From an uncultured Syntrophobacterales bacterium (GTDB lineage Bacteria > Desulfobacterota > Syntrophia > Syntrophales > UBA5619): a stretch of 5,722 nt of DNA. The stretch's first letter is position 1. Each line of letters opens with the position of its first letter. The translations under genes were made by a program, and so were the position numbers. The stretch lies in contig CAIUXU010000028.1 in assembly GCA_903903205.1 (NCBI GenBank), forward strand, positions 1 to 5,722. Direction: 5' to 3'. The notes below the pieces were generated by a model that saw only the letters and a program-made list of their open reading frames with translations, searched no databases and was not told the DNA's origin. Of this stretch, positions 1 to 5,722 are shown in pieces.

Positions 1-764
1 CAGATTGCATATCTTGGATCCACACATATAATTAACATCATGACTATCGCCACAAAGATCTGGCCGGTTTCTTCCGTATGCTGCGAGTAGAGCGTTTCGA
101 TATCCATCTTCTCAAAATCTCCCAGACGCAAGGATTCCGACTTGATATTAAAAGCGCTTCCCCCGGTGATAATGGTCTTTTCCCGGGAAGAATGAATCCG
201 GTAATCACGAATATCCCGCAGGCCGCAAAGGATTACGCTCTGGGGAAAACTGCCGGGACGTTTGGTGTACCCTGCTCGCAACTGCCGCAGCACCGAAATC
301 AGGGTGTCGCCGATAAGGGCGTCAATTTCGTCAATGAAGAGAACCACCGGTTTATCGCTCACCTCCACCCAGCGGGTCAGTACCTCCTCCAAAGCCCCGC
401 CATCGCCAGCTACACGGAAGATCTCCGGCCACGTCTGTCTGAGCGAGGCATCGCCAAGATATGTCCATGCGTTCGAGGCCAGCCCTGTCAATATCGCCCG
501 CATGGCCCGATCCGTATCTTCCCGCATGGCCTGGCCGGCTTCAACATTGACATAGAGGCATTTATACTTGCCCTCTTCATTCAGATATTTCATCAAGGTC
601 AGCAAGCAGGTCGTCTTTCCCGTCTGCCGTGGGGCGTGGAGGATGAAATATCGCTCGCTACCGATAAGATTGATGATCTCGGATAAATCGATCCGCTCCA
701 AAGGGGATAAACAGTAGTGTTTTTGCGGGTCCGACGGTCCGGCGGTATTGAAAAAACGTTCCAT
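1..764 (-). CDS. AAA-type ATP-binding protein, N-terminal half (cut by window edge)
   Basis: A P-loop ATPase of the AAA-like group often found as stand-alone ATP-binding proteins in bacteria and archaea; the cellular role is unknown. In the 254 codons visible, Walker A is APRQTGKTT (residues 44-52) and Walker B is VVLFIDEID (140-148). A sensor-1-like strand ending in LCGLRD (179-184) follows, and then the family's typical GDF...LYSQHTEETGQIF stretch (about 215-237). The chosen ATG has a good Shine-Dalgarno (AGAGAGGA, about 7 nt upstream). An AT-rich stretch before it holds only a weak promoter-like pair. Relatives run to roughly 500 residues with a C-terminal nuclease-like domain, so about half should lie outside. 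After F237 (below position ~53) the sequence becomes hydrophobic and does not resemble the expected TPEA...TQGQPWLVNAL region in any frame. The gene may therefore be interrupted near the edge. Family is confident; function is not. Confidence 0.85.
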   Translation of the reverse strand, partial: MERFFNTAGPSDPQKHYCLSPLERIDLSEIINLIGSERYFILHAPRQTGKTTCLLTLMKYLNEEGKYKCLYVNVEAGQAMREDTDRAMRAILTGLASNAWTYLGDASLRQTWPEIFRVAGDGGALEEVLTRWVEVSDKPVVLFIDEIDALIGDTLISVLRQLRAGYTKRPGSFPQSVILCGLRDIRDYRIHSSREKTIITGGSAFNIKSESLRLGDFEKMDIETLYSQHTEETGQIFVAIVMMLIICVDPRYAI

Positions 765-822
765 AATGAAATCCTCTCTTAATATTTAATAAAACAAAGT
801 ATTTTTTCTCTTATTCCAGAAC

Positions 823-855
823 AAAAAGGGGAGAGATTTGATTTTCAATCACCCC
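823..855 (-). terminator. possible Rho-independent terminator
   Basis: Read on the minus strand, GGGG (855-852) can pair with CCCC (831-828), and inside it GATT pairs with AATC across a small asymmetric internal loop. The stem is followed directly by five T residues (827-823). It lies after the stop at 948 and before the ATPase start at 764, where a transcript end would be expected. The stem is short and interrupted, so this is tentative. Confidence 0.35.
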
Positions 856-947
856 ATCAACCCATATACCGAACGACATCGCTAACCGGCTACTTTGGGC
901 GCAGCGGAAAAGCCATCCGGTTCACCGCCTTGTTCGACGGTCTCAAT

Positions 948-1436
948 CTATTTAAGATGAAACCATGCGCAGTAAAGAATACGATCAGACAAGGTTTTGT
1001 CATAATATTCATGACCGGAAATTTCAACACCCTGGTTCTTGGCTATTCCATGTATTTTCTCTATCTCGCTCTTTATTTCAGCAACTCTGTTGGATGGTAT
1101 GTAGGCAGCTTTACACGCCGGCGCTTGTCTTTTTCCATAGAGGCCGAAATATATGAATAGTTTATTTGAAGCTGACTTGTCTTTTGATAGAGTTGCAAAA
1201 TCTTTTTTGATCTTCTTCTGTGTATCCGAGGTCGTCAGAACGCCATCATAGCATTTCATTTCAATAAGTAAGATCTGTTCTAAAGGTAGCCTTAAATCAG
1301 TTCTGTTCATAGCCTCTGTTTCTGGCACTTTATTCATATGAGCAAAAAAAGACTGTTCAAAAAGAAATCTTAAATCATTCTCAAGGCCTTTTATAGTAGT
1401 CAAGCTCAGTATCTTGGCCAATAAATACTCATTTTC
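948..1436 (-). CDS. PD-(D/E)XK nuclease-like segment fused in frame behind GlcF remnant
   Basis: About 162 residues continue the reading frame of the GlcF remnant but are unrelated to GlcF. They begin just after the VLH of GlcF (about 1437) and end at a TAG at 948. The segment is AT-rich, has many Lys and Ile residues, and no membrane segment. Its most telling part is RTDLRL...LLIEMKCYDG: an Asp, eleven residues, then E-M-K at the end of a hydrophobic strand. This is the spacing of a PD-(D/E)XK nuclease core. A second strand-like stretch, KLFIYFGLYG, comes some 30 residues later. The C-terminus is charged, then ends CAWFHLK. No start codon with a ribosome binding site is visible at the junction, although TTG at about 1421 or internal ATGs could serve. 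It is most likely a displaced C-terminal piece of a separate gene. The fold call rests on motif spacing only; I do not recognise the family. Confidence 0.45.
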   Translation of the reverse strand, partial: ENEYLLAKILSLTTIKGLENDLRFLFEQSFFAHMNKVPETEAMNRTDLRLPLEQILLIEMKCYDGVLTTSDTQKKIKKDFATLSKDKSASNKLFIYFGLYGKRQAPACKAAYIPSNRVAEIKSEIEKIHGIAKNQGVEISGHEYYDKTLSDRILYCAWFHLK

Positions 1437-1851
1437 ATGGAGGACCGCGATTCGGTCCTGCTTGCCCATATTTCCGCCGATCGTCACCCGGCAGCCCGGA
1501 CACCCGGTGGCCACGACGCCGGCGCCTGTCTCGCGGATGCGCGCAATCTTTTTTTCGGTAACCCCTTTTGAGACCTCCGGGAAATCGAATTGAAAAGAGC
1601 CGCCCCCGCCGCAGCAGGTGTTTGCCTCTTCCATCTCCACATATTCGACCTGGGGCAGCGCTTTCAGAATCTTGCGAGGGGCCTCGCTCACCCCCTGCGC
1701 GCGAACCAAATGGCACGGGTCATGGTAGGTCACCCGGATCTTTTCACCCGTAGTAGTCTTTCGGCAGCGGAAGCTCACCCAGCCTCTCCGCGACATACTC
1801 CATCACGTCGAAGGTCTTCCCTTTCAGGATCTCCGCCTGGTCGGTCTCCAT
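1437..1851 (-). pseudogene. glcF: glycolate oxidase iron-sulfur subunit GlcF, N-terminally deleted and frameshifted
   Basis: GlcF passes electrons from the flavin subunit GlcD to the respiratory chain, using two N-terminal [4Fe-4S] clusters and two cysteine-rich CCG domains. Only the last CCG domain is here: VTYHDPCHL, then CCGGGGSF, then ATGCPGC, all in family order and spacing. An ATG at 1851 has GGAG 7 nt upstream and lies 13 nt after the glcD stop. It opens a 35-codon frame (METDQAEILK... to KDYYG) that matches the stretch normally preceding the CCG domain, and hits TGA at 1746-1744. Dropping one G of the GGG at 1749-1747 joins this frame smoothly to GEKIRVTYHDPCHL. The roughly 230-250 residues with the ferredoxin clusters are absent. 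At the far end homology stops near 1437 and the frame runs into foreign sequence. Such a product could not carry out normal electron transfer. A sequencing error could explain the frameshift, but not the missing N-terminus. Confidence 0.8.
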
Positions 1852-1864
1852 CCCGTTGCTCCGC

Positions 1865-3247
1865 CTACACGATCCGGACGACCTTGTCCGGGTTCATGAT
1901 ATTGAATGGATCAAAAACTTTCTTGATGTTCCTCGTGATTTCCATCGCCGCCTCTCCGAGTTCAAACGGCATCATCTCCCGCTTGGCAATCCCGATGCCG
2001 TGCTCTCCGGTCAGCGTACCTCCCAGTTCCACCGCCTTAACCGAAATCTCGTCCATCGCCTGGGCTACCCGCTTCATCTCTTCCGGATTGCTGCTGTCCG
2101 TCAGGATCATCGGATGGAGATTCCCGTCCCCGGCATGGGCAACGACCGGAATGGGCAGTTGATACTTCTCGGCAATCTTCACCACCGCCTGGAACATGGC
2201 CACCAGATTCGCCAACGGAACGGTGCAATCCTCGGCGATCGCAGTCGGTTTCAACCGCGCCCCGGCGCCATAGACGGAGCGCCTCGCTTTCCAGATTTCG
2301 TCGTTCTCTGCAAGCGTCCGGGCAACCTTGATCTCATGGGCCCCCATGTCGCGACAAAGCACCGTCAGCCGCTCGGACTGCACGGCCACTGCCGCTTCCG
2401 GGCCATCCACTTCAATCAGCAGAAGCGCCTCCGCTTCGCGCGGAAGCCCCAACTGCATGAAATCTTCGACCATATTGATGGAAACCTTGTCCATAATCTC
2501 CAGCGCCACAGGCAGAATACCGATTTCGAAAACTTTTGAAACGGTCTTACCAGCGTCGTCCAGGTTTTTATAGGCAGCCTGGAGCGTCCGCTTGGTTTCC
2601 GGAAGCGGAATCAGCTTCACCGTAATTTCAGTGATCAATCCGAGCGTCCCTTCCGATCCACAGAAGAGCTGCGTCAGGTTGTATCCCGTTACATTCTTCA
2701 GCGCCTTGCCGCCAGTGCGCAGGATCTCCCCGGAGGCGAGGACCACCTCCAGGCCGAGGAGGTAATCCCGGGTAACACCGTATTTAACCGCCCGCATCCC
2801 GCCCGCATTTTCGGCCACATTTCCCCCCATCGTTGAAACCGCCATGGAGCCGGGGTCCGGGGGGTAGTACAATCCCTGTTTCGTCAGCTCTTGCTGGAAC
2901 TCCATGTTGATCACGCCGGGTTGAAGGACCGCGATCCGGTTTTCCTTGCTGATTTCGATGATCTGGTTCATCTTCGTGAAAACCAGCGCGATCCCTCCCC
3001 GTGTGGGCACGGAGCCCCCGGCAAGATTGGTCCCCGCGCCGCGGGCCGTCACCGGAACCTTTTCCCGGAAGGCCACCTTCATAATCCGGGAGACCTCCTC
3101 AGTGCTGACCGGAAGCAGCGCCGCTTCCGGCAGCCCCGGAACCATGAAGGCGTCGTATGAATAGAGGAGCAGGTCTTTCGGATTGTCGAAATACCGCCCC
3201 TCGCCCACAATCGCTCTAAGCTCGTCCTTTACCGCTTGGTTGAGCAT
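1865..3247 (-). CDS. glcD: FAD-linked 2-hydroxyacid dehydrogenase (GlcD family)
   Basis: A 460-residue flavoprotein of the glycolate oxidase GlcD / D-lactate dehydrogenase family. Members oxidise a 2-hydroxyacid to the 2-oxoacid with FAD and normally hand electrons to a GlcF-type iron-sulfur protein. Length is normal and the gene looks intact. The FAD-binding domain (about 40-215) shows RGAGTNLAGG (69-78), PPDPGS (129-134), GNVAENAGG (142-150) and TGYNLTQLFCGSEGTLG (187-203). The C-terminal FAD-oxidase domain (about 218-457) has HAGDGNLHP (371-379), the GEHGIG motif (414-419) that helps bind FAD and substrate, and the closing FDPFNIMNPDK. There is no signal peptide or membrane span. The ATG lies 15 nt after the upstream gene's TAG with GGAGG in the gap, so the two are cotranscribed and probably translationally coupled. 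The substrate (glycolate, lactate, 2-hydroxyglutarate or other) cannot be decided. Its usual GlcF partner, just downstream, is broken. Confidence 0.92.
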   Translation of the reverse strand: MLNQAVKDELRAIVGEGRYFDNPKDLLLYSYDAFMVPGLPEAALLPVSTEEVSRIMKVAFREKVPVTARGAGTNLAGGSVPTRGGIALVFTKMNQIIEISKENRIAVLQPGVINMEFQQELTKQGLYYPPDPGSMAVSTMGGNVAENAGGMRAVKYGVTRDYLLGLEVVLASGEILRTGGKALKNVTGYNLTQLFCGSEGTLGLITEITVKLIPLPETKRTLQAAYKNLDDAGKTVSKVFEIGILPVALEIMDKVSINMVEDFMQLGLPREAEALLLIEVDGPEAAVAVQSERLTVLCRDMGAHEIKVARTLAENDEIWKARRSVYGAGARLKPTAIAEDCTVPLANLVAMFQAVVKIAEKYQLPIPVVAHAGDGNLHPMILTDSSNPEEMKRVAQAMDEISVKAVELGGTLTGEHGIGIAKREMMPFELGEAAMEITRNIKKVFDPFNIMNPDKVVRIV

Positions 3248-3262
3248 CCTCGATGATCCTCC

Positions 3263-4492
3263 CTACTTGACCTGCGCCACAATCTCACCAAATTCCCGTT
3301 CCGTCAGCACACGTTTCAAATCATGCGAACGCCGTTTGATCCGATTCAAGATGTCCAGTCTCTTCTCCTCCGCAATTTCGAGGCCGAGCTTCTCCGCCCA
3401 GACGATGATATTGTCCACACCACTCTTCTTGCCCATGATGATCTCGGGCGCGGTGTGGCCCACAAACTCGGGCCGGACCGGGAAAACGGTCGTCGGGTGC
3501 TCCTTGTAGGCGTTCCGGTACCAACCGGTGACGATCCCCGATTCAACGGTGTAGGCCTTCTCGCCGACAAAGGGGCGCTGCGGCGGAACTTCCAAACCGG
3601 AAAGCTCCATAACCAGCTTCGAGAGCTCGTTGATCTTGCTGAAGTTGATGCCGACGTCGATTCCGTACATCGTCAAGAGCGCCATCGCCGTCTCTTCCAT
3701 CGGGGCGTTGCCGCATCGCTCGCCGATCCCGCCCACCGTCGAGTGGATCACCTCCGCCCCCGACAAAACCGCCATGATCGTGTTGGCGACCCCCATTCCA
3801 AAATCGGAATGAAAGTGGACCTCAACCGGCTTCGATACCCGCTCTTTCACTTTCCGGGTAAAATAGCTTGCCGCCTGGGGGTGGAGCACGCCGAAGGTAT
3901 CAACCAGCGTGAAGGCATCCATGTGTCCCTCCGTGGCTACCCGATCCACCAGGTTGAGCAGGAAACCCATGTCGGCCCGCGTCCCATCGATCGTGAAGAA
4001 GACCGTGTAAAGGCCCTGCTCTTTCGCGCAGGCCGTTGCCTTGATCGACAGATCAATCGCCTTCTCAAGCGGCCACCGGTAGGCCTGGTCGACCATGTGG
4101 GCGCTGACGGGGATTTCGATGACGACGCCGCTCACGCCGCAGTCCGCTGCCCGCTTCACATCGTCCACGATGCAGCGGCTGAAGCAGAAGATCTCCGGGC
4201 CGAGATTGCGCTTCACGATCTCCCGGATCGCCGCCTCGTCCATCGGGGAGACGGCCGGCATGCCCGTCTCGATCCGGTGCACACCCGCCTCCGCCAATTT
4301 TTCGGCAATCCGCACCTTGTCATCCTTCGTGTAAATAATTCCCGCCTGCTGCTCGCCGTCGCGCAGGGTAACATCGTGAATCCTCACCTTCTTCGGAGGG
4401 TTAAATCCTTTCGTCACCTCGTCGACATAGTTCCACGGGCTCACAAACCAGTCATCTGTTTTCCAGGGCGTACTCTTTGAATTGTCACTCAT
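3263..4492 (-). CDS. DRE-TIM family enzyme, homocitrate/isopropylmalate synthase-like
   Basis: A 409-residue cytosolic enzyme of the DRE-TIM metallolyase superfamily, whose members join or split acyl-CoA/2-oxoacid pairs at a divalent metal. A ~35-residue N-terminal extension precedes the TIM barrel (about 36-285). Signature residues: HDVTLRDGEQ (39-48, with R44, D45, E47), HFHSDFG (226-232; H226 and H228 as metal ligands), GGIGERCGNA (254-263; N262 as ligand). The C-terminal ~120 residues contain FVGEKAYTVESGI and IIMGKKSG, equivalents of the NifV/LeuA subdomain motifs, but there is no LeuA regulatory domain. Differences from typical synthases: Ser229 where Asn is usual in HxHND, and Val in place of both His of the A(H)xSGI(H) motif. 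Homocitrate, isopropylmalate or citramalate synthesis therefore cannot be assumed, and a lyase or novel condensation is possible. ATG 4492 has a strong AAGGAG 6 nt upstream. It lies 15 nt before glcD in the same transcript. Confidence 0.85.
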   Translation of the reverse strand: MSDNSKSTPWKTDDWFVSPWNYVDEVTKGFNPPKKVRIHDVTLRDGEQQAGIIYTKDDKVRIAEKLAEAGVHRIETGMPAVSPMDEAAIREIVKRNLGPEIFCFSRCIVDDVKRAADCGVSGVVIEIPVSAHMVDQAYRWPLEKAIDLSIKATACAKEQGLYTVFFTIDGTRADMGFLLNLVDRVATEGHMDAFTLVDTFGVLHPQAASYFTRKVKERVSKPVEVHFHSDFGMGVANTIMAVLSGAEVIHSTVGGIGERCGNAPMEETAMALLTMYGIDVGINFSKINELSKLVMELSGLEVPPQRPFVGEKAYTVESGIVTGWYRNAYKEHPTTVFPVRPEFVGHTAPEIIMGKKSGVDNIIVWAEKLGLEIAEEKRLDILNRIKRRSHDLKRVLTEREFGEIVAQVK

Positions 4493-4572
4493 ATTATTCT
4501 CCTTTGGTTGCCGTACATGTCGTCTTCATACTTCGGGAAGCAGGCCGACTCATTACGGGGAAACACACCACC

Positions 4573-4722
4573 TTATTCATCACCGCTATCCGGCTTCAGA
4601 TCCGCCGAGCGGATACCGTGGACTGCACAAATTTCATCGTTTTGAGATGTGTCGCCCGAGATACCCACAAACCCGAGAATTTCCCCCGCCGGGCGTGAAG
4701 CTAAGAGAAACAGACCTGCATG
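4573..4722 (-). pseudogene. remnant of GlcG/HbpS-like (DUF336) protein C-terminus
   Basis: Reading the minus strand from an in-frame TGA at 4725-4723 to TAA at 4575-4573 gives 49 codons. From about residue 13 on it reads GEILGFVGISGDTSQNDE and then ICAVHGIRSADLKPDSGDE. This matches the GlcG/HbpS C-terminal pattern of a G-x-GVSG strand followed by (E/N)DE and a final Ala-rich helix. These ~140-residue proteins occur in glycolate-utilisation operons and some bind haem or corrinoid. No start codon or ribosome binding site fits, and the N-terminal ~100 residues are missing. The stop is 80 nt upstream of the DRE-TIM gene, on the same strand, as expected for the first gene of the operon. The family match is from memory of the motif. 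The first ~12 residues before GEIL may already be unrelated sequence. Confidence 0.6.
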
Positions 4723-4752
4723 TCAAGAAGTTTTTAGGTTATCTGTTTTTCA

Positions 4753-4781
4753 TTGACATACAAAACTGCTTATTTTATACG
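4753..4781 (+). promoter_or_regulatory. sigma70-type promoter for the MFS transporter
   Basis: A perfect TTGACA at 4753-4758 is followed by a 17-nt spacer and TATACG at 4776-4781 (four of six consensus bases). Transcription would start near 4788, about 48 nt before the preferred start codon at 4836. The surroundings are AT-rich and point the same way as the transporter. Confidence 0.6.
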
Positions 4782-4798
4782 TTCCCCGAATACGACAT

Positions 4799-4818
4799 CC
4801 ATAACACTTGGGTTATGG
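4799..4818 (+). promoter_or_regulatory. inverted repeat, possible repressor operator
   Basis: CCATAAC (4799-4805) and GTTATGG (4812-4818) form a perfect 7-bp inverted repeat with a 6-bp spacer. It lies just past the predicted transcription start of the transporter, where a TetR- or MarR-type repressor often binds. A further half-site-like GGTTAT is at 4737-4742, upstream of the -35 box. No regulator gene is in the window. Confidence 0.4.
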
Positions 4819-4835
4819 GTATTGGACAATATTCT

Positions 4836-5722
4836 ATGGATGTTCACGCCCACATTAGCCTTAAAAGGAACGCCCTTCTTGTTTCGGTCTTAAGCTCCTT
4901 TCTCGGCCCTTTTATATCTTCATCAGTCACGATCGCGCTGCCAAGGATCGGTTCAGACCTCTCCATGGATGCCATTTCTTTAAGCTGGGTTGCGACGGCT
5001 TACCTGCTTTCCGCCGCCGCTTTTCTTGTTCCCTTCGGGCGGGCATCCGACATTTTCGGTAGAAAGAAGATCTTCCTGTGGGGTATGGTACTCAACAATA
5101 TCTCTTCGATCTTCGCTGTTTTTTCAACTTCGGGGCCTATACTCATTTTCTGGAGGGTCATCCAGGGAATGGCCATATCCATGATATTCGGTACCGGGAT
5201 AACCATCGTTACGTCCGTCTATCCCGCAAACGAACGTGGCAAAGCGCTTGGGATTGTTCTGACGTCGGTTTTCGTGGGTCTTTCAGCCGGGCCACTCATT
5301 GGGGGTATCCTCGTGAACTACCTCGGCTGGAAAAGTATTTTCCTTACGAATGTTGTCATCGGAACAGTGGTTCTTGTCGTGACACTATGGAAGATCAAAG
5401 AGGAATGGGCTGAGGCCAAGGGTGAAAAATTTGACATCATCGGCTCCGTGCTCTATGTCGTACCATTCACTACAGCAATGTATGGTCTCACGGTGCTTCC
5501 TTCGATCAAGGGTTTCTCGCTCCTTGCGGGAGGCCTTGCAGGGCTGTTCCTTTTTGCCGTATGGGAACTGAGGGTCGAACACCCCGTTCTGGAGATGCGC
5601 CTTTTCATGAGGAACAAGGCCTTTCTCTTTTCCAACCTTGCAGCCCTTATCAACTATAGCGCCACCTTTGCCATTACTTTCCTGATCAGCCTGTATCTAC
5701 AGTATATTAAGGGTTTCAGCCC
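4836..5722 (+). CDS. MFS multidrug exporter, DHA2 (EmrB/QacA-like) family, N-terminal part
   Basis: An inner-membrane proton-driven drug/H+ antiporter of the 14-TM DHA2 group, complete at its N-terminus and cut by the window end after 295 codons (about 60% of the usual ~470-500). TM1 (about 13-36) ends in TIALPRIG. Motif A is GRASDIFGRKK (68-78) in the loop between TM2 and TM3. RVIQG marks TM4, and the antiporter motif C is GLSAGPLIGG (148-157) in TM5. The hydrophilic loop EWAEAKGEKFD is followed by further hydrophobic segments up to the edge (LINYSATFAITFLISLYLQY). I chose ATG 4836 because the in-frame ATG at 4815 lies inside the inverted repeat and lacks a ribosome binding site; 4836 has only a weak GGA 9 nt upstream. 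The gene is divergent from the metabolic block, has its own promoter, and seems unrelated to it. Substrate unknown. Confidence 0.9.
   Translation, partial: MDVHAHISLKRNALLVSVLSSFLGPFISSSVTIALPRIGSDLSMDAISLSWVATAYLLSAAAFLVPFGRASDIFGRKKIFLWGMVLNNISSIFAVFSTSGPILIFWRVIQGMAISMIFGTGITIVTSVYPANERGKALGIVLTSVFVGLSAGPLIGGILVNYLGWKSIFLTNVVIGTVVLVVTLWKIKEEWAEAKGEKFDIIGSVLYVVPFTTAMYGLTVLPSIKGFSLLAGGLAGLFLFAVWELRVEHPVLEMRLFMRNKAFLFSNLAALINYSATFAITFLISLYLQYIKGFS

Noticed and set aside
78..686. 202-codon plus-strand open frame opposite the ATPase
   Set aside because: No recognisable motif or ribosome binding site; the minus strand gives Walker A and Walker B in one frame.
930..1160. 76-codon plus-strand open frame with a hydrophobic stretch
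   Set aside because: It lies opposite the fused nuclease-like segment and has no ribosome binding site; AT-rich antisense sequence easily mimics a membrane segment.
1856..2539. 227-codon plus-strand open frame opposite glcD
   Set aside because: Composition typical of a shadow frame; the opposite strand is an intact GlcD.
3323..4480. 385-codon plus-strand open frame opposite the DRE-TIM gene
   Set aside because: It is an antisense shadow: rich in Arg, His and Asp with no domain, while the minus strand encodes a full enzyme with all catalytic motifs.
4581..4620. Mutually exclusive hairpins (ATCCGC/GCGGAT and TATCCG/CGGATA) suggesting an attenuator or riboswitch ahead of the DRE-TIM gene
   Set aside because: The stems are short and fall inside the GlcG-like reading frame, which explains the sequence better. 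No known riboswitch or T-box core is present.
4477..4698. 73-codon plus-strand open frame before the transporter
   Set aside because: It overlaps the DRE-TIM start and its ribosome binding site and runs antisense to the GlcG remnant; no domain is seen.
4698..4726. Minus-strand TTGACA (4726-4721) with a 17-nt spacer to TAGCTT, as promoter of the DRE-TIM operon
   Set aside because: The -10 is poor and the site falls at the edge of the GlcG remnant. It may be used but cannot be told from chance.

Overview
The window looks like a bacterial chromosome fragment, probably from an anaerobic Desulfobacterota/Syntrophales-like organism. That guess rests only on the feel of the GlcD, GlcF and DRE-TIM proteins and on gene order. 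No rRNA or marker gene is present to confirm it. All genes except the last read on the minus strand. The window is a mosaic: a GC-rich metabolic block (about 1437-4700) sits between more AT-rich, apparently unrelated sequence on both sides, and the block is damaged at both ends.

Layout from left to right. (1) 1-764, minus: the N-terminal half of an AAA-type ATPase with clear Walker A and Walker B. It runs off the window, and its last ~17 residues no longer look like the family. (2) 823-855: a possible terminator, in a short AT-rich gap. (3) 948-1436, minus: a ~162-residue segment with a D...ExK signature suggesting a PD-(D/E)XK nuclease-like fold. It is fused in frame to (4) 1437-1851, minus: the C-terminal third of a GlcF-type iron-sulfur subunit. 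GlcF has lost its N-terminal ferredoxin part and carries a +1 frameshift. (5) 1865-3247, minus: an intact GlcD-type FAD-linked 2-hydroxyacid dehydrogenase. (6) 3263-4492, minus: an intact DRE-TIM (homocitrate/isopropylmalate synthase-like) enzyme. (7) 4573-4722, minus: a remnant of the C-terminus of a GlcG/HbpS-like protein. (8) 4753-4818, plus: a good sigma70-type promoter followed by a 7-bp inverted repeat that could be an operator. (9) 4836 to the window end, plus: the N-terminal part of a 14-TM (DHA2-type) MFS exporter.

The minus-strand block reads as an ancestral operon glcG-like / DRE-TIM condensing enzyme / glcD / glcF. An acyl-CoA plus 2-oxoacid condensing (or lyase) enzyme next to a flavin 2-hydroxyacid dehydrogenase and its iron-sulfur partner suggests a pathway that makes or breaks a 2-hydroxyacid and passes its electrons to a membrane or ETF acceptor. 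The substrate cannot be told from sequence. In this copy the two inner genes are intact with good ribosome binding sites, while both outer genes are truncated, so the electron-transfer partner seems lost here. I see no CRISPR array, tRNA, rRNA, transposase or terminal inverted repeats. The most interesting points are the unusual gene pairing, the altered active-site motifs of the DRE-TIM enzyme, the GlcF-nuclease fusion, and the number of abrupt homology breaks in under 6 kb.
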